Below, one piece after another: positions 17,577-26,361 of a DNA stretch of 64,000 bases; the stretch's first letter is position 1, and every line of letters begins with the position of its first letter. The notes under the pieces are model-generated. The model was not told the DNA's origin and did not search any database. It worked only from the letters and a program-made list of their open reading frames with translations. The position numbers were made by a program, and so were the translations under genes. Location of the stretch: NCBI RefSeq assembly GCF_000317615.1, contig NC_019780.1, forward strand, positions 186,001 through 250,000. Reading direction: 5' to 3'. This DNA comes from Dactylococcopsis salina PCC 8305. GTDB taxonomy: Bacteria > Cyanobacteriota > Cyanobacteriia > Cyanobacteriales > Rubidibacteraceae.

Positions 17577-17705
17577 AAGGCAAAAGGCAAGAGGCAAGAG
17601 GCAAAAGGCAAGAGGCAAGAGGCAAGAGGCAAAAGGCAAGAGGCAAGAGGCAAAAGGCAAGAGGCAAAAGGCAAGAGGCAAAAGGCAAGAGGCAAAAGGC
17701 AAAAA
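17577..17705. repeat. Heptameric STRR-type array, about 18 units
   Basis: About 18 consecutive 7-mers, each CAAAAGG or CAAGAGG, in mixed order. Because 21 nt equals three units and seven codons, the array is open in several frames, but no gene is credible there. It is in the spacer between two flavoprotein genes and ends 20 nt before the next start. Heptameric tandem repeats (STRR) are established features of cyanobacterial genomes. Confidence 0.92.
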
Positions 17706-17725
17706 TTAATCATCAATAACTTATT

Positions 17726-18946
17726 ATGCGTGTAATTGTAATCGGTGGTGGCGCGGCGGGTTTTTTTGCTGCCATTACTTGCGCTAATCTCTCTCCAGAA
17801 ACAGAAGTGATCCTCTTAGAAGCGGGGAAACACACTTTAGCAAAAGTTCGCGTTTCTGGGGGAGGAAGATGTAATGTTACTCATCATTGTTTTGATCCGA
17901 CTTTACTGGTGAAAGCCTATCCTCGCGGTGGAAAAGCATTACGAGGGGCGTTTACTCGCTTTCAACCTCAAGATACGATCGAGTGGTTTGAACAGCGCGG
18001 TGTGAAGTTAAAAACGGAATCTGATGGGCGAATGTTTCCTGTAACGGATGACTCGGAGACAATTATTAATTGTTTGGTGAAGGAGGCGATCGCGCAAGGG
18101 GTTAAAATTAAAACGGGTGCAAAAGTACAGTGGTTGAGTTATGAGGACGATCGATTTATTGTCGAGTTGAAAGGAGGAGATTACTTAAGCGCCGATCGAG
18201 CGATTTTAGCAACAGGAAGTCAGCGTCTCCCCTATCAGTGGTTATCTCAATTTGGTCACAATATTATTCCGCCAATTCCGTCTTTATTTACGTTTAATAT
18301 TACTGATGAACGCTTGCAAGATTTAGCAGGAATTAGTGTGGAAAATGTCGAGGTAAAATTAGACATTAAAGGCAAAGAAAAATATCTACAAAATGGACAA
18401 TTACTGATTACTCATTGGGGATTAAGTGGTCCGGCGGTTCTCAAGTTATCTGCTTACGGTGCGAGAGTTTTACACGATCATAATTATCAATTGGGTTTAT
18501 GGGTGAATTGGCTTCCCTCAGAAAATTTAGAAACCATTAAACAGCAATTAATGGCTCAAAAAGAGCAAACTCCACGTCGTCAGGTGGTGAGTTTTTCTCC
18601 TGTTTCGATTCCTCGTCGTCTTTGGGAAAAATTGGCTCTTGCTTCAGGAATTTCTGCGACACAACGCTGGGCTGAAGTGTCTAAAAAACAGATAATTACT
18701 TTGGCGAATGAGTTAATAATGGGAAACTATCAGATTCAGGGAAAAGGTGTTTTTAAGGAAGAGTTTGTTACTTGCGGGGGTGTGGATTTAAAGGAGGTTA
18801 ATTTCAAAACAATGGAAAGTAAATTAGTCGCAGGGCTTTATTTTGCAGGGGAAATATTAGATATTGATGGCATTACTGGCGGTTTTAATTTCCAGAATGC
18901 TTGGACAACTGGCTGGTTGGCTGGAAACGGTATAATTGAGCAATGA
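17726..18946 (+). CDS. FAD-binding oxidoreductase, HI0933/BaiN-like family
   Basis: A 406-residue flavoprotein. The N-terminal fold (VIVIGGGAAGFFAAITCA) is followed by the family motif VSGGGRCNVTH near residues 44-54 and PRGGKALRGAFTRF. The middle part (about 190-320) is the substrate domain, with ITHWGLSGPAVLKLSAYGAR. The C-terminus carries the family signature VTCGGVDLKEVNFKTMESK and GEILDIDGITGGFNFQNAWTTGW, which closes the flavin site. Reaction in cyanobacteria unknown; the family includes bacterial enoid reductases. Start at ATG directly before MRVIVIGGG. The following gene starts 51 nt after its stop. Confidence 0.9.
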   Translation: MRVIVIGGGAAGFFAAITCANLSPETEVILLEAGKHTLAKVRVSGGGRCNVTHHCFDPTLLVKAYPRGGKALRGAFTRFQPQDTIEWFEQRGVKLKTESDGRMFPVTDDSETIINCLVKEAIAQGVKIKTGAKVQWLSYEDDRFIVELKGGDYLSADRAILATGSQRLPYQWLSQFGHNIIPPIPSLFTFNITDERLQDLAGISVENVEVKLDIKGKEKYLQNGQLLITHWGLSGPAVLKLSAYGARVLHDHNYQLGLWVNWLPSENLETIKQQLMAQKEQTPRRQVVSFSPVSIPRRLWEKLALASGISATQRWAEVSKKQIITLANELIMGNYQIQGKGVFKEEFVTCGGVDLKEVNFKTMESKLVAGLYFAGEILDIDGITGGFNFQNAWTTGWLAGNGIIEQ

Positions 18947-18997
18947 TTGATTAGTAAACTAATGACGAATTGGACGCTAATAATTAATAGGAAAACA

Positions 18998-20032
18998 ATG
19001 AGATTTAGTGAAGTTGTTGCTCATTTAAGTCAAAAAATCAGTGTCACGGCGAAAGAAGGGAAAAACCCAGAAATTAAAGGGGTGAGTCCGATCGAAGAGG
19101 CGACAATGCAAACCATTTCCTATATTGAAGGGAGAAAGTTTGCCCATTATATTAATATCACGCCAGCGAGTGCGCTAATCCTGCCTCAAGATGAGACCTT
19201 ACAAGCACAAGCGGATGATCAAGGGATTCCCTGGGTAGCGGCGGAAGTTCCCCGTTTATTGTTTGCTCACGCGATCGACCTATTTTATCGTCCGTTTCAT
19301 CCTACTCCCGATGTTCATCCCAGCGCGGTGATTGATCCCTCAGCAGAGATTCAGGAAAATGTTTATATCGGTGCGAATGTGGTGGTTTATCCCCGTGTCA
19401 AAATTAGCAGTGGGGTTTGTATTTATCCCAATGTTGTGATTTATCCTGATGTGACGATCGACGATCGAGCGATCTTACACGCCAACGCCACTATCCACGA
19501 ACGAACTCAAATCGGAAAAGATTGTATTATTCACAGTGGCGCTGTAATTGGGGGAGAAGGGTTTGGCTTTGTTCCCACCTCACAAGGTTGGTTAAAAATG
19601 CAACAATCGGGTTGTGTGGTGTTAGAAGAAGGGGTAGAGGTGGGAAGCAACAGTAACATCGATCGCCCGGCGGTGGGAGAAACTCGCATTGGACGAAACA
19701 CCAAGTTTGATAACGCAGTTCACATTGGACATGGTTGTCGCGTCGGGGAAAATTGTGCGTTTGCCGCGCAAGTGGTGCTTGCGGGTGGGGTGAAAGTGGG
19801 GAATAATGTTTTATTGGGGGGACAAAGCGCGATCGCGAATCAGATTACGATCGGTGATGGCGCAAGAGCAACGGGTCACTCTGGAATTACTCGCGACGTT
19901 AAAGCTGGGGAAATTGTTTCGGGTTCACCTGCTGTTCCTAATCATATTTATTTGCGATCGAGTGCCATTTATAAACGACTCCCTGAGATGTATCGAATGT
20001 TTCAAAAGTTGGTAAAAGGTAGTAAGAACTAA
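18998..20032 (+). CDS. lpxD: UDP-3-O-acylglucosamine N-acyltransferase
   Basis: Adds the second acyl chain in lipid A synthesis. 344 residues from the ATG at 18998 (MRFSEVVAHLSQK); the frame is open 17 codons further upstream from a TTG touching the previous stop, but those residues do not fit the family. N-terminal uridine-binding domain to about 95, then a long left-handed beta-helix of hexapeptide repeats (HPSAVIDPSAEI, IGANVVVYP, VRIGRNTKFDNAVHIGHGC) with the catalytic His in VHIGHGC near residue 245, and a C-terminal helix. Cyanobacterial outer membranes use it within the Lpx pathway; no other lpx gene is in the window. Confidence 0.94.
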   Translation: MRFSEVVAHLSQKISVTAKEGKNPEIKGVSPIEEATMQTISYIEGRKFAHYINITPASALILPQDETLQAQADDQGIPWVAAEVPRLLFAHAIDLFYRPFHPTPDVHPSAVIDPSAEIQENVYIGANVVVYPRVKISSGVCIYPNVVIYPDVTIDDRAILHANATIHERTQIGKDCIIHSGAVIGGEGFGFVPTSQGWLKMQQSGCVVLEEGVEVGSNSNIDRPAVGETRIGRNTKFDNAVHIGHGCRVGENCAFAAQVVLAGGVKVGNNVLLGGQSAIANQITIGDGARATGHSGITRDVKAGEIVSGSPAVPNHIYLRSSAIYKRLPEMYRMFQKLVKGSKN

Positions 20033-20044
20033 CTTTAAATAAAA

Positions 20045-21080
20045 CTGCGATTTTGCCCCCTAAATCCCCCAATTTTGGGGGACTTCCAACTGTAATTTTG
20101 CCCCCTAAATCCCCCAATTTTGGGGGACTTCCAACTGCGATTTTGCCCCCTAAATCCCCCAATTTTGGGGGACTTCCAACTGCGATTTTGCCCCCTAAAT
20201 CCCCCAATTTTGGGGGACTTCCAACTGTAATTTTGCCCCCTAAATCCCCCAATTTTGGGGACTTCCAACTGCGATTTTGCCCCCTAAATCCCCCAATTTT
20301 GGGGGACTTCCAACTGTAATTTTGCCCCCTAAATCCCCCAATTTTGGGGGACTTCCAACTGTAATTTTGCCCCCTAAATCCCCTAATTTTGGGGGACTTC
20401 CAACTGCGATTTTGCCCCCTAAATCCCCTAATTTTGGGGGACTTCCAACTGTAATTTTGCCCCCTAAATCCCCTAATTTTGGGGGACTTCCAACTGCGAT
20501 TTTGCCCCCTAAATCCCCCAATTTTGGGGGACTTCCAACTGCGATTTTGCCCCGTAAATCCCCCAATTTTGGGGGACTTCCAACTGCGATTTTGCCCCGT
20601 AAATCCCCCAATTTTGGGGGACTTCCAACTGCGATTTTGCCCCCTAAATCCCCCAATTTTGGGGGACTTCCAACTGCGATTTTGCCCCCTAAATCCCCCA
20701 ATTTTGGGGGACTTCCAACTGCGATTTTGCCCCGTAAATCCCCCAATTTTGGGGGACTTCCAACTGCGATTTTGCCCCGTAAATCCCCCAATTTTGGGGG
20801 ACTTCCAACTGCGATTTTGCCCCCTAAATCCCCCAATTTTGGGGGACTTCCAACTGCGATTTTGCCCCCTAAATCCCCCAATTTTGGGGGACTTCCAACT
20901 GCGATTTTGCCCCCTAAATCCCCCAATTTTGGGGGACTTCCAACTGCGATTTTGCCCCCTAAATCCCCCAATTTTGGGGGACTTCCAACTGCGATTTTGC
21001 CCCCTAAATCCCCCAATTTTGGGGGACTTCCAACTGCGATTTTGCCCCCTAAATCCCCCAATTTTGGGGACTTCCAACTG
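20045..21080. repeat. 45-bp tandem array, 23 copies
   Basis: I count 23 head-to-tail copies of a 45-bp unit: GATTTTGCCCCCTAAAT, CCCCCAATTTTGGGGG, ACTTCCAACTGC. Each unit contains a hairpin (CCCCCAA/TTGGGGG). Variants are clustered: CCCCGTAAAT in copies 12, 13, 16 and 17; CCCCTAATTTT in copies 8-10; TGTAATTTTG junctions before copies 2, 5, 7, 8 and 10; a missing G in copies 5 and 23. Because 45 is a multiple of three, the array stays open in several frames on both strands, giving long but spurious proteins. No spacer diversity, so not CRISPR. Confidence 0.97.
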
Positions 21081-21093
21081 CGTCAGATACCAA

Positions 21094-21125
21094 GTAGGTT
21101 GGGTGAAGGGAAGCGAAACCCAACA
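21094..21125. repeat. Dispersed GTAGGTTGGGT...GAAACCCAACA element
   Basis: A single copy of the inverted-arm repeat lies right after the 45-bp array and before the MITE-like element. Confidence 0.75.
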
Positions 21126-21148
21126 ACAATCAGTTAGCAGTTACCTGA

Positions 21149-21251
21149 TATAGCAATTCTAAATGAAATCGGAAAAATTTGATTGATGGAAGCCCCCAGT
21201 ATTGGGGGTTTGGGGGCAAAAAACATTTACAAATCATCTGGGATTGCTATA
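21149..21251. mobile_element. MITE-like element, copy A
   Basis: A 103-bp non-coding element with inverted ends: TATAGCAATTCTAAATGA at the left and TCATCTGGGATTGCTATA at the right, with a C/G-rich hairpin (CCCCCAGTATTGGGGG) in the middle. Related copies occur at 55687-55909. Its right end touches the 3' end of the restriction-modification gene. Confidence 0.75.
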
Positions 21252-21256
21252 TAACC

Positions 21257-23917
21257 TCAATTATCGGGTTGAGATTGTTTTAAGTTTAGGGCTAAAATTT
21301 GTTCTAAAATGTCCTTTTTAGGATTAAACTGATACGCTTCCATCACTTGTTTATTCAGTTGTTCATGGAGTTGATAAAGTTGGCTGCTGGGTTCGTGGAA
21401 AAATTGGTTATACAACTTTGTGATTCCCCATTGTTTTTGTTCCATTTGTTCGCTGCGATATTCATGTAGTTTGATTGTGGTTTGACGGATGTTTTCCATT
21501 ATTTCTGTTGATGGGTTTTCAGGAAAGGGAAACGTTTCAAAACAAGTTTTAGGAGTGTAGCGAGTATCTCCTTTTAAGGTGGAACTTTGTGCTTTTACCC
21601 ATTGGCGATGAACATTAGAAGTTAATATTCCTAAAACATAAAAGTCATCTGATGCGACAATTGTTGTTGAATTATTAGGAATCCATTGCTGATTTATGGG
21701 AAGAAATATAAACCATTTTGAGTGAGAAGGAACAGCAAAATAGCAAGATAGATCAGCAATTTGTTTCCGCATTTTAGGTCGCGCACGTAAAAATCTCCAC
21801 CAATATTCTCTTGCTTTTGCATCTCTATTCTTCTCTCTTTCAGGTTTAACCGTTGCTTTAATATGTTTAAACGGTAAAGCGTAATTACTCGCTTCCTCTA
21901 AACTCATATCATTAAAATCAATAATCCAACGACTAGGATAACCATTAGGTTTATCTGTCAAATCTCCAGCCGAACAAGATAATTTAATCACTGCTTTGTT
22001 TTTAGGATTTTCTTTAATCCATTCCTCTGCTTTTTCTTTCGTAATATAAAAGCCTTTACCCACAGGAATAATCCCCTGAAAACTCATTCCTTTATTCTTC
22101 TCCAGTCGTATCGCATCAGAAACATTAATGCTGGCTTTGAGAGAAGAACTAATTCTGTTTACCCGTTCATCATCTAAAATAAATTGACTGGGTTTTTCCC
22201 GACTCCAGTTAACAATACTAACATGAACCTTAGCTGTTCCCGACCAAGGTTGAGTCGATACCGCTTCATAAATAAAGCCTTGATTTTGAGTAATATAATC
22301 TAAACTGGCTTGGCGGCTTTTTCCCTGACTAATGGAGTTTGTTCCCACTAACCCCACTCTTCCTTTTTCCTCTAAATAATCATGGGCTAACCGAAACCAA
22401 TAACAACAAAAATCTACAGAATCTCTCACCTCTGGGAACTGCTGAAACACTTTTTCTGCGTAGTTATCTCCTAATGTCATGCGTAACTGTTTCCCTCCTA
22501 AAAACGGAGGATTACCAATAATTGCATCTGCTTTTGTCCAGTTACAAAATAGCGCATCCTGACAAACAATGTTTTGATCTAAAGTATCTAACGGGAGAGA
22601 AGGTTCAGAAGAATTAAACTTATCAATGGCAACTTTTCGCGCAATCATTAACGTTACACGGGCTAATTCCACCGCAAAAGGATTACTATCTATCCCATAA
22701 AATTGTTTTGGCGTAACTAATCCCATTTCCGTTTGTTGGGTTGGTTTGCGTCGCTTTCGATCGATTTTTTCTAATAATGTTTTTTCAATGCGTTTTAATT
22801 CCTGATAGGCAATATAAAGGAAATTTCCTGAACCACACGCTGGATCAAGAATGCGATAACTTTGTAATTCTAATTGTAGTTTCGTCAAGTCTTTAATCGT
22901 GTTGGCTGCGTCGATTTTTTCTTCCCAATAACGGCTAATTGTTGGGCGAACAATTTTCATAATATCCGCTTCTGAGGTGTAGTGAATCCCGTAACTGTGG
23001 CGTTCATTTTCATCTGCTGTTCCTTCAAAAATGTTCCCAAAAATAGCAGGGCGAATTTTATTCCAATCTTGACGCGCGGCGACATCTAAATAGTTTAATT
23101 CTGGTTTGGTTAATTCAATGGGATGGATAGTTTTGAATAAACCGCCGTTAAAATAATCTACTCCTTGATAACGCCCTGCTGGTGTAATTCTAGGTTGATT
23201 CATTTCTCGAAATAAGCCGCCAATGAGATCATAAGAACTCTCGCCGTTTAGACAGTCTTGAACACAAGAAATAAATTGATCACGAGGGAGTAAACCGCGA
23301 TCTTCTGCGAACATTGCTAACACACATTGTAAAATAAATCTTTGTGCAGAAAGTCTGTCGAAACCTTCTTTATCTCCTCGTTGATAAAGAATTTTAAAAA
23401 GTTCCCCCATCCGTCGCGCTGCGGTTTCAGTAATCTCAACTTGGTTATTCCGAAAAACAGGCGTTTGTGCGGCGACTTCCATAAACCCAAAAGCGGTGAT
23501 TCTCTCCCACAATTGAGTTAAGAAAACGCGATCGACGGGTTCATCTAACTGTTGATTAAAATCATAAATCCAAAATTCATCAAAGTTACATAAAACGACA
23601 TATCGAGGGCGATCGGGAATCAGTCTCAGCCAGTATTCAAAGGCTTGAGAATAGTGTTTTCCTAAATCTTCTCCCCGTTTTTTCATTTCAATTAAAACGC
23701 GAGGTTTCCAGACTAAATCAGCAAACCCTGTTTTTCCCTGTTTGCTTCCTTTTCTAATTGCTTGTTCATATTTTGCGCCAGCTTCTAACGCCCCTTTATA
23801 GCCAAAAACGCGAAAGAATCGATCTAAAAAAGTTTGTGCGTCTTGTTTTTCTTTTCCTTCAATATATTGGGAACAAAAATTAATAAAAGTTTGAACAGTT
23901 TCCAAGGTTGCTGACAT
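21257..23917 (-). CDS. MmeI-like type IIG restriction endonuclease/DNA methyltransferase
   Basis: A single-chain enzyme that should both cut DNA and methylate adenine at one recognition site. 886 residues from MSATLETVQT (ATG 23915-23917); 24 upstream codons come from a repeat. The nuclease domain shows D67, E77 and K79 (FADLVWKPRVLIEMKKRG), the same D-x9-E-x-K spacing as MmeI. A helical connector follows, then the N6-adenine methyltransferase with motif I LDPACGSGNF near 360 and motif IV GNPPF near 468, and a C-terminal target-recognition half (about 610-830, KGMSFQGIIPVGKGFYI, FPFPENPS). Looks complete. Repeats on both sides suggest an acquired module. Specificity cannot be predicted. Confidence 0.93.
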   Translation of the reverse strand: MSATLETVQTFINFCSQYIEGKEKQDAQTFLDRFFRVFGYKGALEAGAKYEQAIRKGSKQGKTGFADLVWKPRVLIEMKKRGEDLGKHYSQAFEYWLRLIPDRPRYVVLCNFDEFWIYDFNQQLDEPVDRVFLTQLWERITAFGFMEVAAQTPVFRNNQVEITETAARRMGELFKILYQRGDKEGFDRLSAQRFILQCVLAMFAEDRGLLPRDQFISCVQDCLNGESSYDLIGGLFREMNQPRITPAGRYQGVDYFNGGLFKTIHPIELTKPELNYLDVAARQDWNKIRPAIFGNIFEGTADENERHSYGIHYTSEADIMKIVRPTISRYWEEKIDAANTIKDLTKLQLELQSYRILDPACGSGNFLYIAYQELKRIEKTLLEKIDRKRRKPTQQTEMGLVTPKQFYGIDSNPFAVELARVTLMIARKVAIDKFNSSEPSLPLDTLDQNIVCQDALFCNWTKADAIIGNPPFLGGKQLRMTLGDNYAEKVFQQFPEVRDSVDFCCYWFRLAHDYLEEKGRVGLVGTNSISQGKSRQASLDYITQNQGFIYEAVSTQPWSGTAKVHVSIVNWSREKPSQFILDDERVNRISSSLKASINVSDAIRLEKNKGMSFQGIIPVGKGFYITKEKAEEWIKENPKNKAVIKLSCSAGDLTDKPNGYPSRWIIDFNDMSLEEASNYALPFKHIKATVKPEREKNRDAKAREYWWRFLRARPKMRKQIADLSCYFAVPSHSKWFIFLPINQQWIPNNSTTIVASDDFYVLGILTSNVHRQWVKAQSSTLKGDTRYTPKTCFETFPFPENPSTEIMENIRQTTIKLHEYRSEQMEQKQWGITKLYNQFFHEPSSQLYQLHEQLNKQVMEAYQFNPKKDILEQILALNLKQSQPDN

Positions 23918-23942
23918 AATTGATCGGTTATAGCTTAGAATT

Positions 23943-24050
23943 AGTGTTGGGTTTCGCTTGGAGACGTTCCATGGAACGTCTCTACCCAACCTACCTGTTT
24001 AGAATTAGTGTTGGGTTTCGCGCTGACTCCACCCAACCTACCTGTTTATA
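23943..24050. repeat. Two dispersed TTGGGTTTCG...ACCCAACCTAC repeats, one with the 28-bp palindrome
   Basis: The first copy encloses the GAGACGTTCCATGGAACGTC palindrome core; the second has a short GCGCTGACTC centre. They fill the space between the divergently transcribed restriction-modification gene and the beta-helix gene. Confidence 0.85.
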
Positions 24051-24062
24051 AGGATTCTACCA

Positions 24063-26186
24063 GTGAACCAACCCACATTTACCGTCACCAACACCAACGA
24101 TAGCGGCGAGGGATCATTACGAAATGCGATTACACAAGCAAATCTGAATCTCGGTGAAGATGTCATCAATTTTGATTCTAATCTCAGAGGAGAAACTATT
24201 GCTTTAACCAGTGGTCAATTCGTTATCGAAGATGATTTAATCATTGAAGGATTGGGCAAAGATTCGCTGACAATCAGTGGACAAAATACCAGTCGGATTT
24301 TCTTGTTAGAATCGACCTCGGTTGATCCGAAAACGCTGACTATTACTGATTTAACTTTAGAAGATGGCTTGGCGACTCCTACTGATACTGTCTCTCGCGG
24401 TGGGGCGATTCAAACTGAACATCAGGGGAAATTAACCGTTGAAAATGTGATTTTTCGCGACAATCAAGCTGATGATGGCGGTGGGGCAATTTCTAGCGCT
24501 TTTGAAGGGGAGTTAACCGTCATTGCTAGTCAGTTTCTTGACAATGAGGCGATCGCAGGTAATGATGAACGGGGCGCTGGGGCGATCGCGTTTTTTGGCC
24601 CAGGACAACTAACGGTAAGCAATACGGATTTTATTGGCAATCGTGGCATTAATGGCGCGGCAATTAATAACCTCAATGGTCGCGTGGAGATTGATAACAG
24701 CCGTTTTCTGGATAACGATGTTCTGGCGGCAACCGTAGCAGCAGGAGAACCGCGATCGACCTTGAGAGGCTACGGAGGGGCGATTTTTGCCGATCGCGCC
24801 AGTGCGAGGAATGATGAGAGTGGGGGGACAATTCGCCTCCGCAATAGCCAATTTGAAGGGAATCAGGGACGATCGGCGGGAGGGGCGGTTTATGTGTTTA
24901 CAGGTGGCAGCGATCGCCTAGAAGTGATTAACAGCACATTTCGAGACAATGTGGCGGTGGGGTTGCCCGGTGGGGAAATGGGAAACAGTGGCGCGATCGA
25001 GCTACAGAGTAATGAAGTCAATCAGGGGTTTGTTGTCCTTAATAGCGAATTTATCGGCAACCGAGCGGTCGATCGCGGTGGCGCCAGTCGCACTCGTAAT
25101 GCTCCCACGACTATTATTAATAGCATTTTTGCCGATAATGGCACAACGATCGCACCAACAGAAAGTTTTACAGGTGGCGTGGGTGGGGCGTTACAGTTGG
25201 GGGGAAATGTCACAGCAACGATTACTAATTCTACGTTCAGAGAAAATTTTGCGATGTGGGTAGGAGGGGCGATCGGTGGCAATGCGGAAATTACCGTCAA
25301 TAACTCCATTTTTGACCGTAATCGCGCGGATAATGGCATCAATGACTGGAATATCCAACAACAAGCTGTTCCTGATCTTTCTGGAGTCAATAATCTTCAG
25401 TTTCCAGAGGATGGCGGAGAAGTCACTCCGAATATTCAGGTAGCTGATCCGATGTTAGATCAGTCTCAGTTACCGTCTCTGGGGAGTCGCGCGATCGATG
25501 GGGGGGATAACAGTCTTCTGCCAACGGATCGCTTTGATCTTGATGGTGATGGGGATATTACCGAGACAATTCCGTTTGATGAAAGGGGAGAGGGATTCGA
25601 TCGCATCGTTAACGGAAAGCTGGATTTAGGGGCTTTAGAACGGCAAAATAGAGAGGAGTTGGTGTTTGGGTCAACGGCTGCTGATAGTCTCAGCAGTGAT
25701 GGTAAGATAATCTTTGCTGGCGCGGGTTTGGATCAGGTTGAGGGTTCTACAGACGCGATCGCATCTCATCGGATTTATGGGGGGAGTGGAGACGATGAAC
25801 TGTTTGGCGGTAGCAACGATCGGGTTTTTGGGAATACTGGAAATGACCGCTTAAGCGTCACCGGAAGCAATAATCGACTTTACGGGGGAGAAGGGAACGA
25901 TCGATTATTTGTCGGCGCTGGTGGGGGTAATATCCTGACAGGAGGAGAAGGATCAGATCAGTTTTCGATCGCAACTAACAACGTTCCAGATGCTTCTAAT
26001 TCTATTACAGACTTTACATCAGGAGAAGATATTATCGGTTTCGAGGGTTTCCCAGACTTAACCTTTAACGATCTCACCTTTAGGGAAACAGAAGGAAATA
26101 CAGTGATTAGTTTCGACACAGAAATTGCAATTTTATTTGGGATTCAAACCGATGATCTCAGCGCCAATGACTTTGAATTTGTATAA
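24063..26186 (+). CDS. Secreted beta-helix protein with C-terminal RTX repeats
   Basis: A 707-residue protein, probably exported by a type I secretion system. It starts at GTG with no signal peptide. Residues 5-60 have the CSLREA-type opening (FTVTNTNDSGEGSLRNAITQ); about 100-440 is a right-handed parallel beta-helix with repeated N-S-x-F-x-x-N/D turns (RDNQADDGGGAISS, IDNSRFLDND, INSTFRDNVA). A DLDGDGDITE loop near 490 could bind calcium. The C-terminal third has degenerate nonapeptide GG-x-G-x-D repeats (GGSGDDELFGGSNDR, GGEGNDRLFVGAGGG) and a final secretion-signal-like beta domain (SITDFTSGEDIIGF). Role unknown, perhaps surface adhesion or polysaccharide binding. No exporter genes nearby. 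Confidence 0.85.
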   Translation: MNQPTFTVTNTNDSGEGSLRNAITQANLNLGEDVINFDSNLRGETIALTSGQFVIEDDLIIEGLGKDSLTISGQNTSRIFLLESTSVDPKTLTITDLTLEDGLATPTDTVSRGGAIQTEHQGKLTVENVIFRDNQADDGGGAISSAFEGELTVIASQFLDNEAIAGNDERGAGAIAFFGPGQLTVSNTDFIGNRGINGAAINNLNGRVEIDNSRFLDNDVLAATVAAGEPRSTLRGYGGAIFADRASARNDESGGTIRLRNSQFEGNQGRSAGGAVYVFTGGSDRLEVINSTFRDNVAVGLPGGEMGNSGAIELQSNEVNQGFVVLNSEFIGNRAVDRGGASRTRNAPTTIINSIFADNGTTIAPTESFTGGVGGALQLGGNVTATITNSTFRENFAMWVGGAIGGNAEITVNNSIFDRNRADNGINDWNIQQQAVPDLSGVNNLQFPEDGGEVTPNIQVADPMLDQSQLPSLGSRAIDGGDNSLLPTDRFDLDGDGDITETIPFDERGEGFDRIVNGKLDLGALERQNREELVFGSTAADSLSSDGKIIFAGAGLDQVEGSTDAIASHRIYGGSGDDELFGGSNDRVFGNTGNDRLSVTGSNNRLYGGEGNDRLFVGAGGGNILTGGEGSDQFSIATNNVPDASNSITDFTSGEDIIGFEGFPDLTFNDLTFRETEGNTVISFDTEIAILFGIQTDDLSANDFEFV

Positions 26187-26361
26187 GTCGCAGATATTTT
26201 GATGAAAGCTCGATCGCCCTTATAAAAAGTAGGTTGGGTGAAGGGAAACGCAACCCAACAACAATATTCGTTATTCGTTATTTGTTATTTGTTCACTGGT
26301 CACTGGTCACTGGTTACTGATCACTGCTTTGGCTTGATATATTACTGGTTTTCTTGTAAAA
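26187..26361. repeat. Intergenic spacer with repeats
   Basis: Contains one GTAGGTTGGGT...GCAACCCAACA element (about 26229-26262) and a short heptameric stretch of CACTGGT units (about 26292-26318). No coding sequence seen. It separates the convergent beta-helix gene from the decayed reverse-strand locus. Confidence 0.7.

Noticed and set aside
17484..17735. Short frames through the heptamer array
   Set aside because: Pure repeat translation (CLLPFAS or KGKRQEA motifs) with no flanking coding signal.
20045..21080. CRISPR array
   Set aside because: Units are contiguous and near identical over the whole 45 bp with no variable spacers, and no cas genes are present.
19938..21153. Long open frames (224-379 residues) of 15-residue repeats across the 45-bp array
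   Set aside because: They are open simply because the period is a multiple of three and the unit lacks stops in several frames; they overlap one another on both strands and lack a credible start region.
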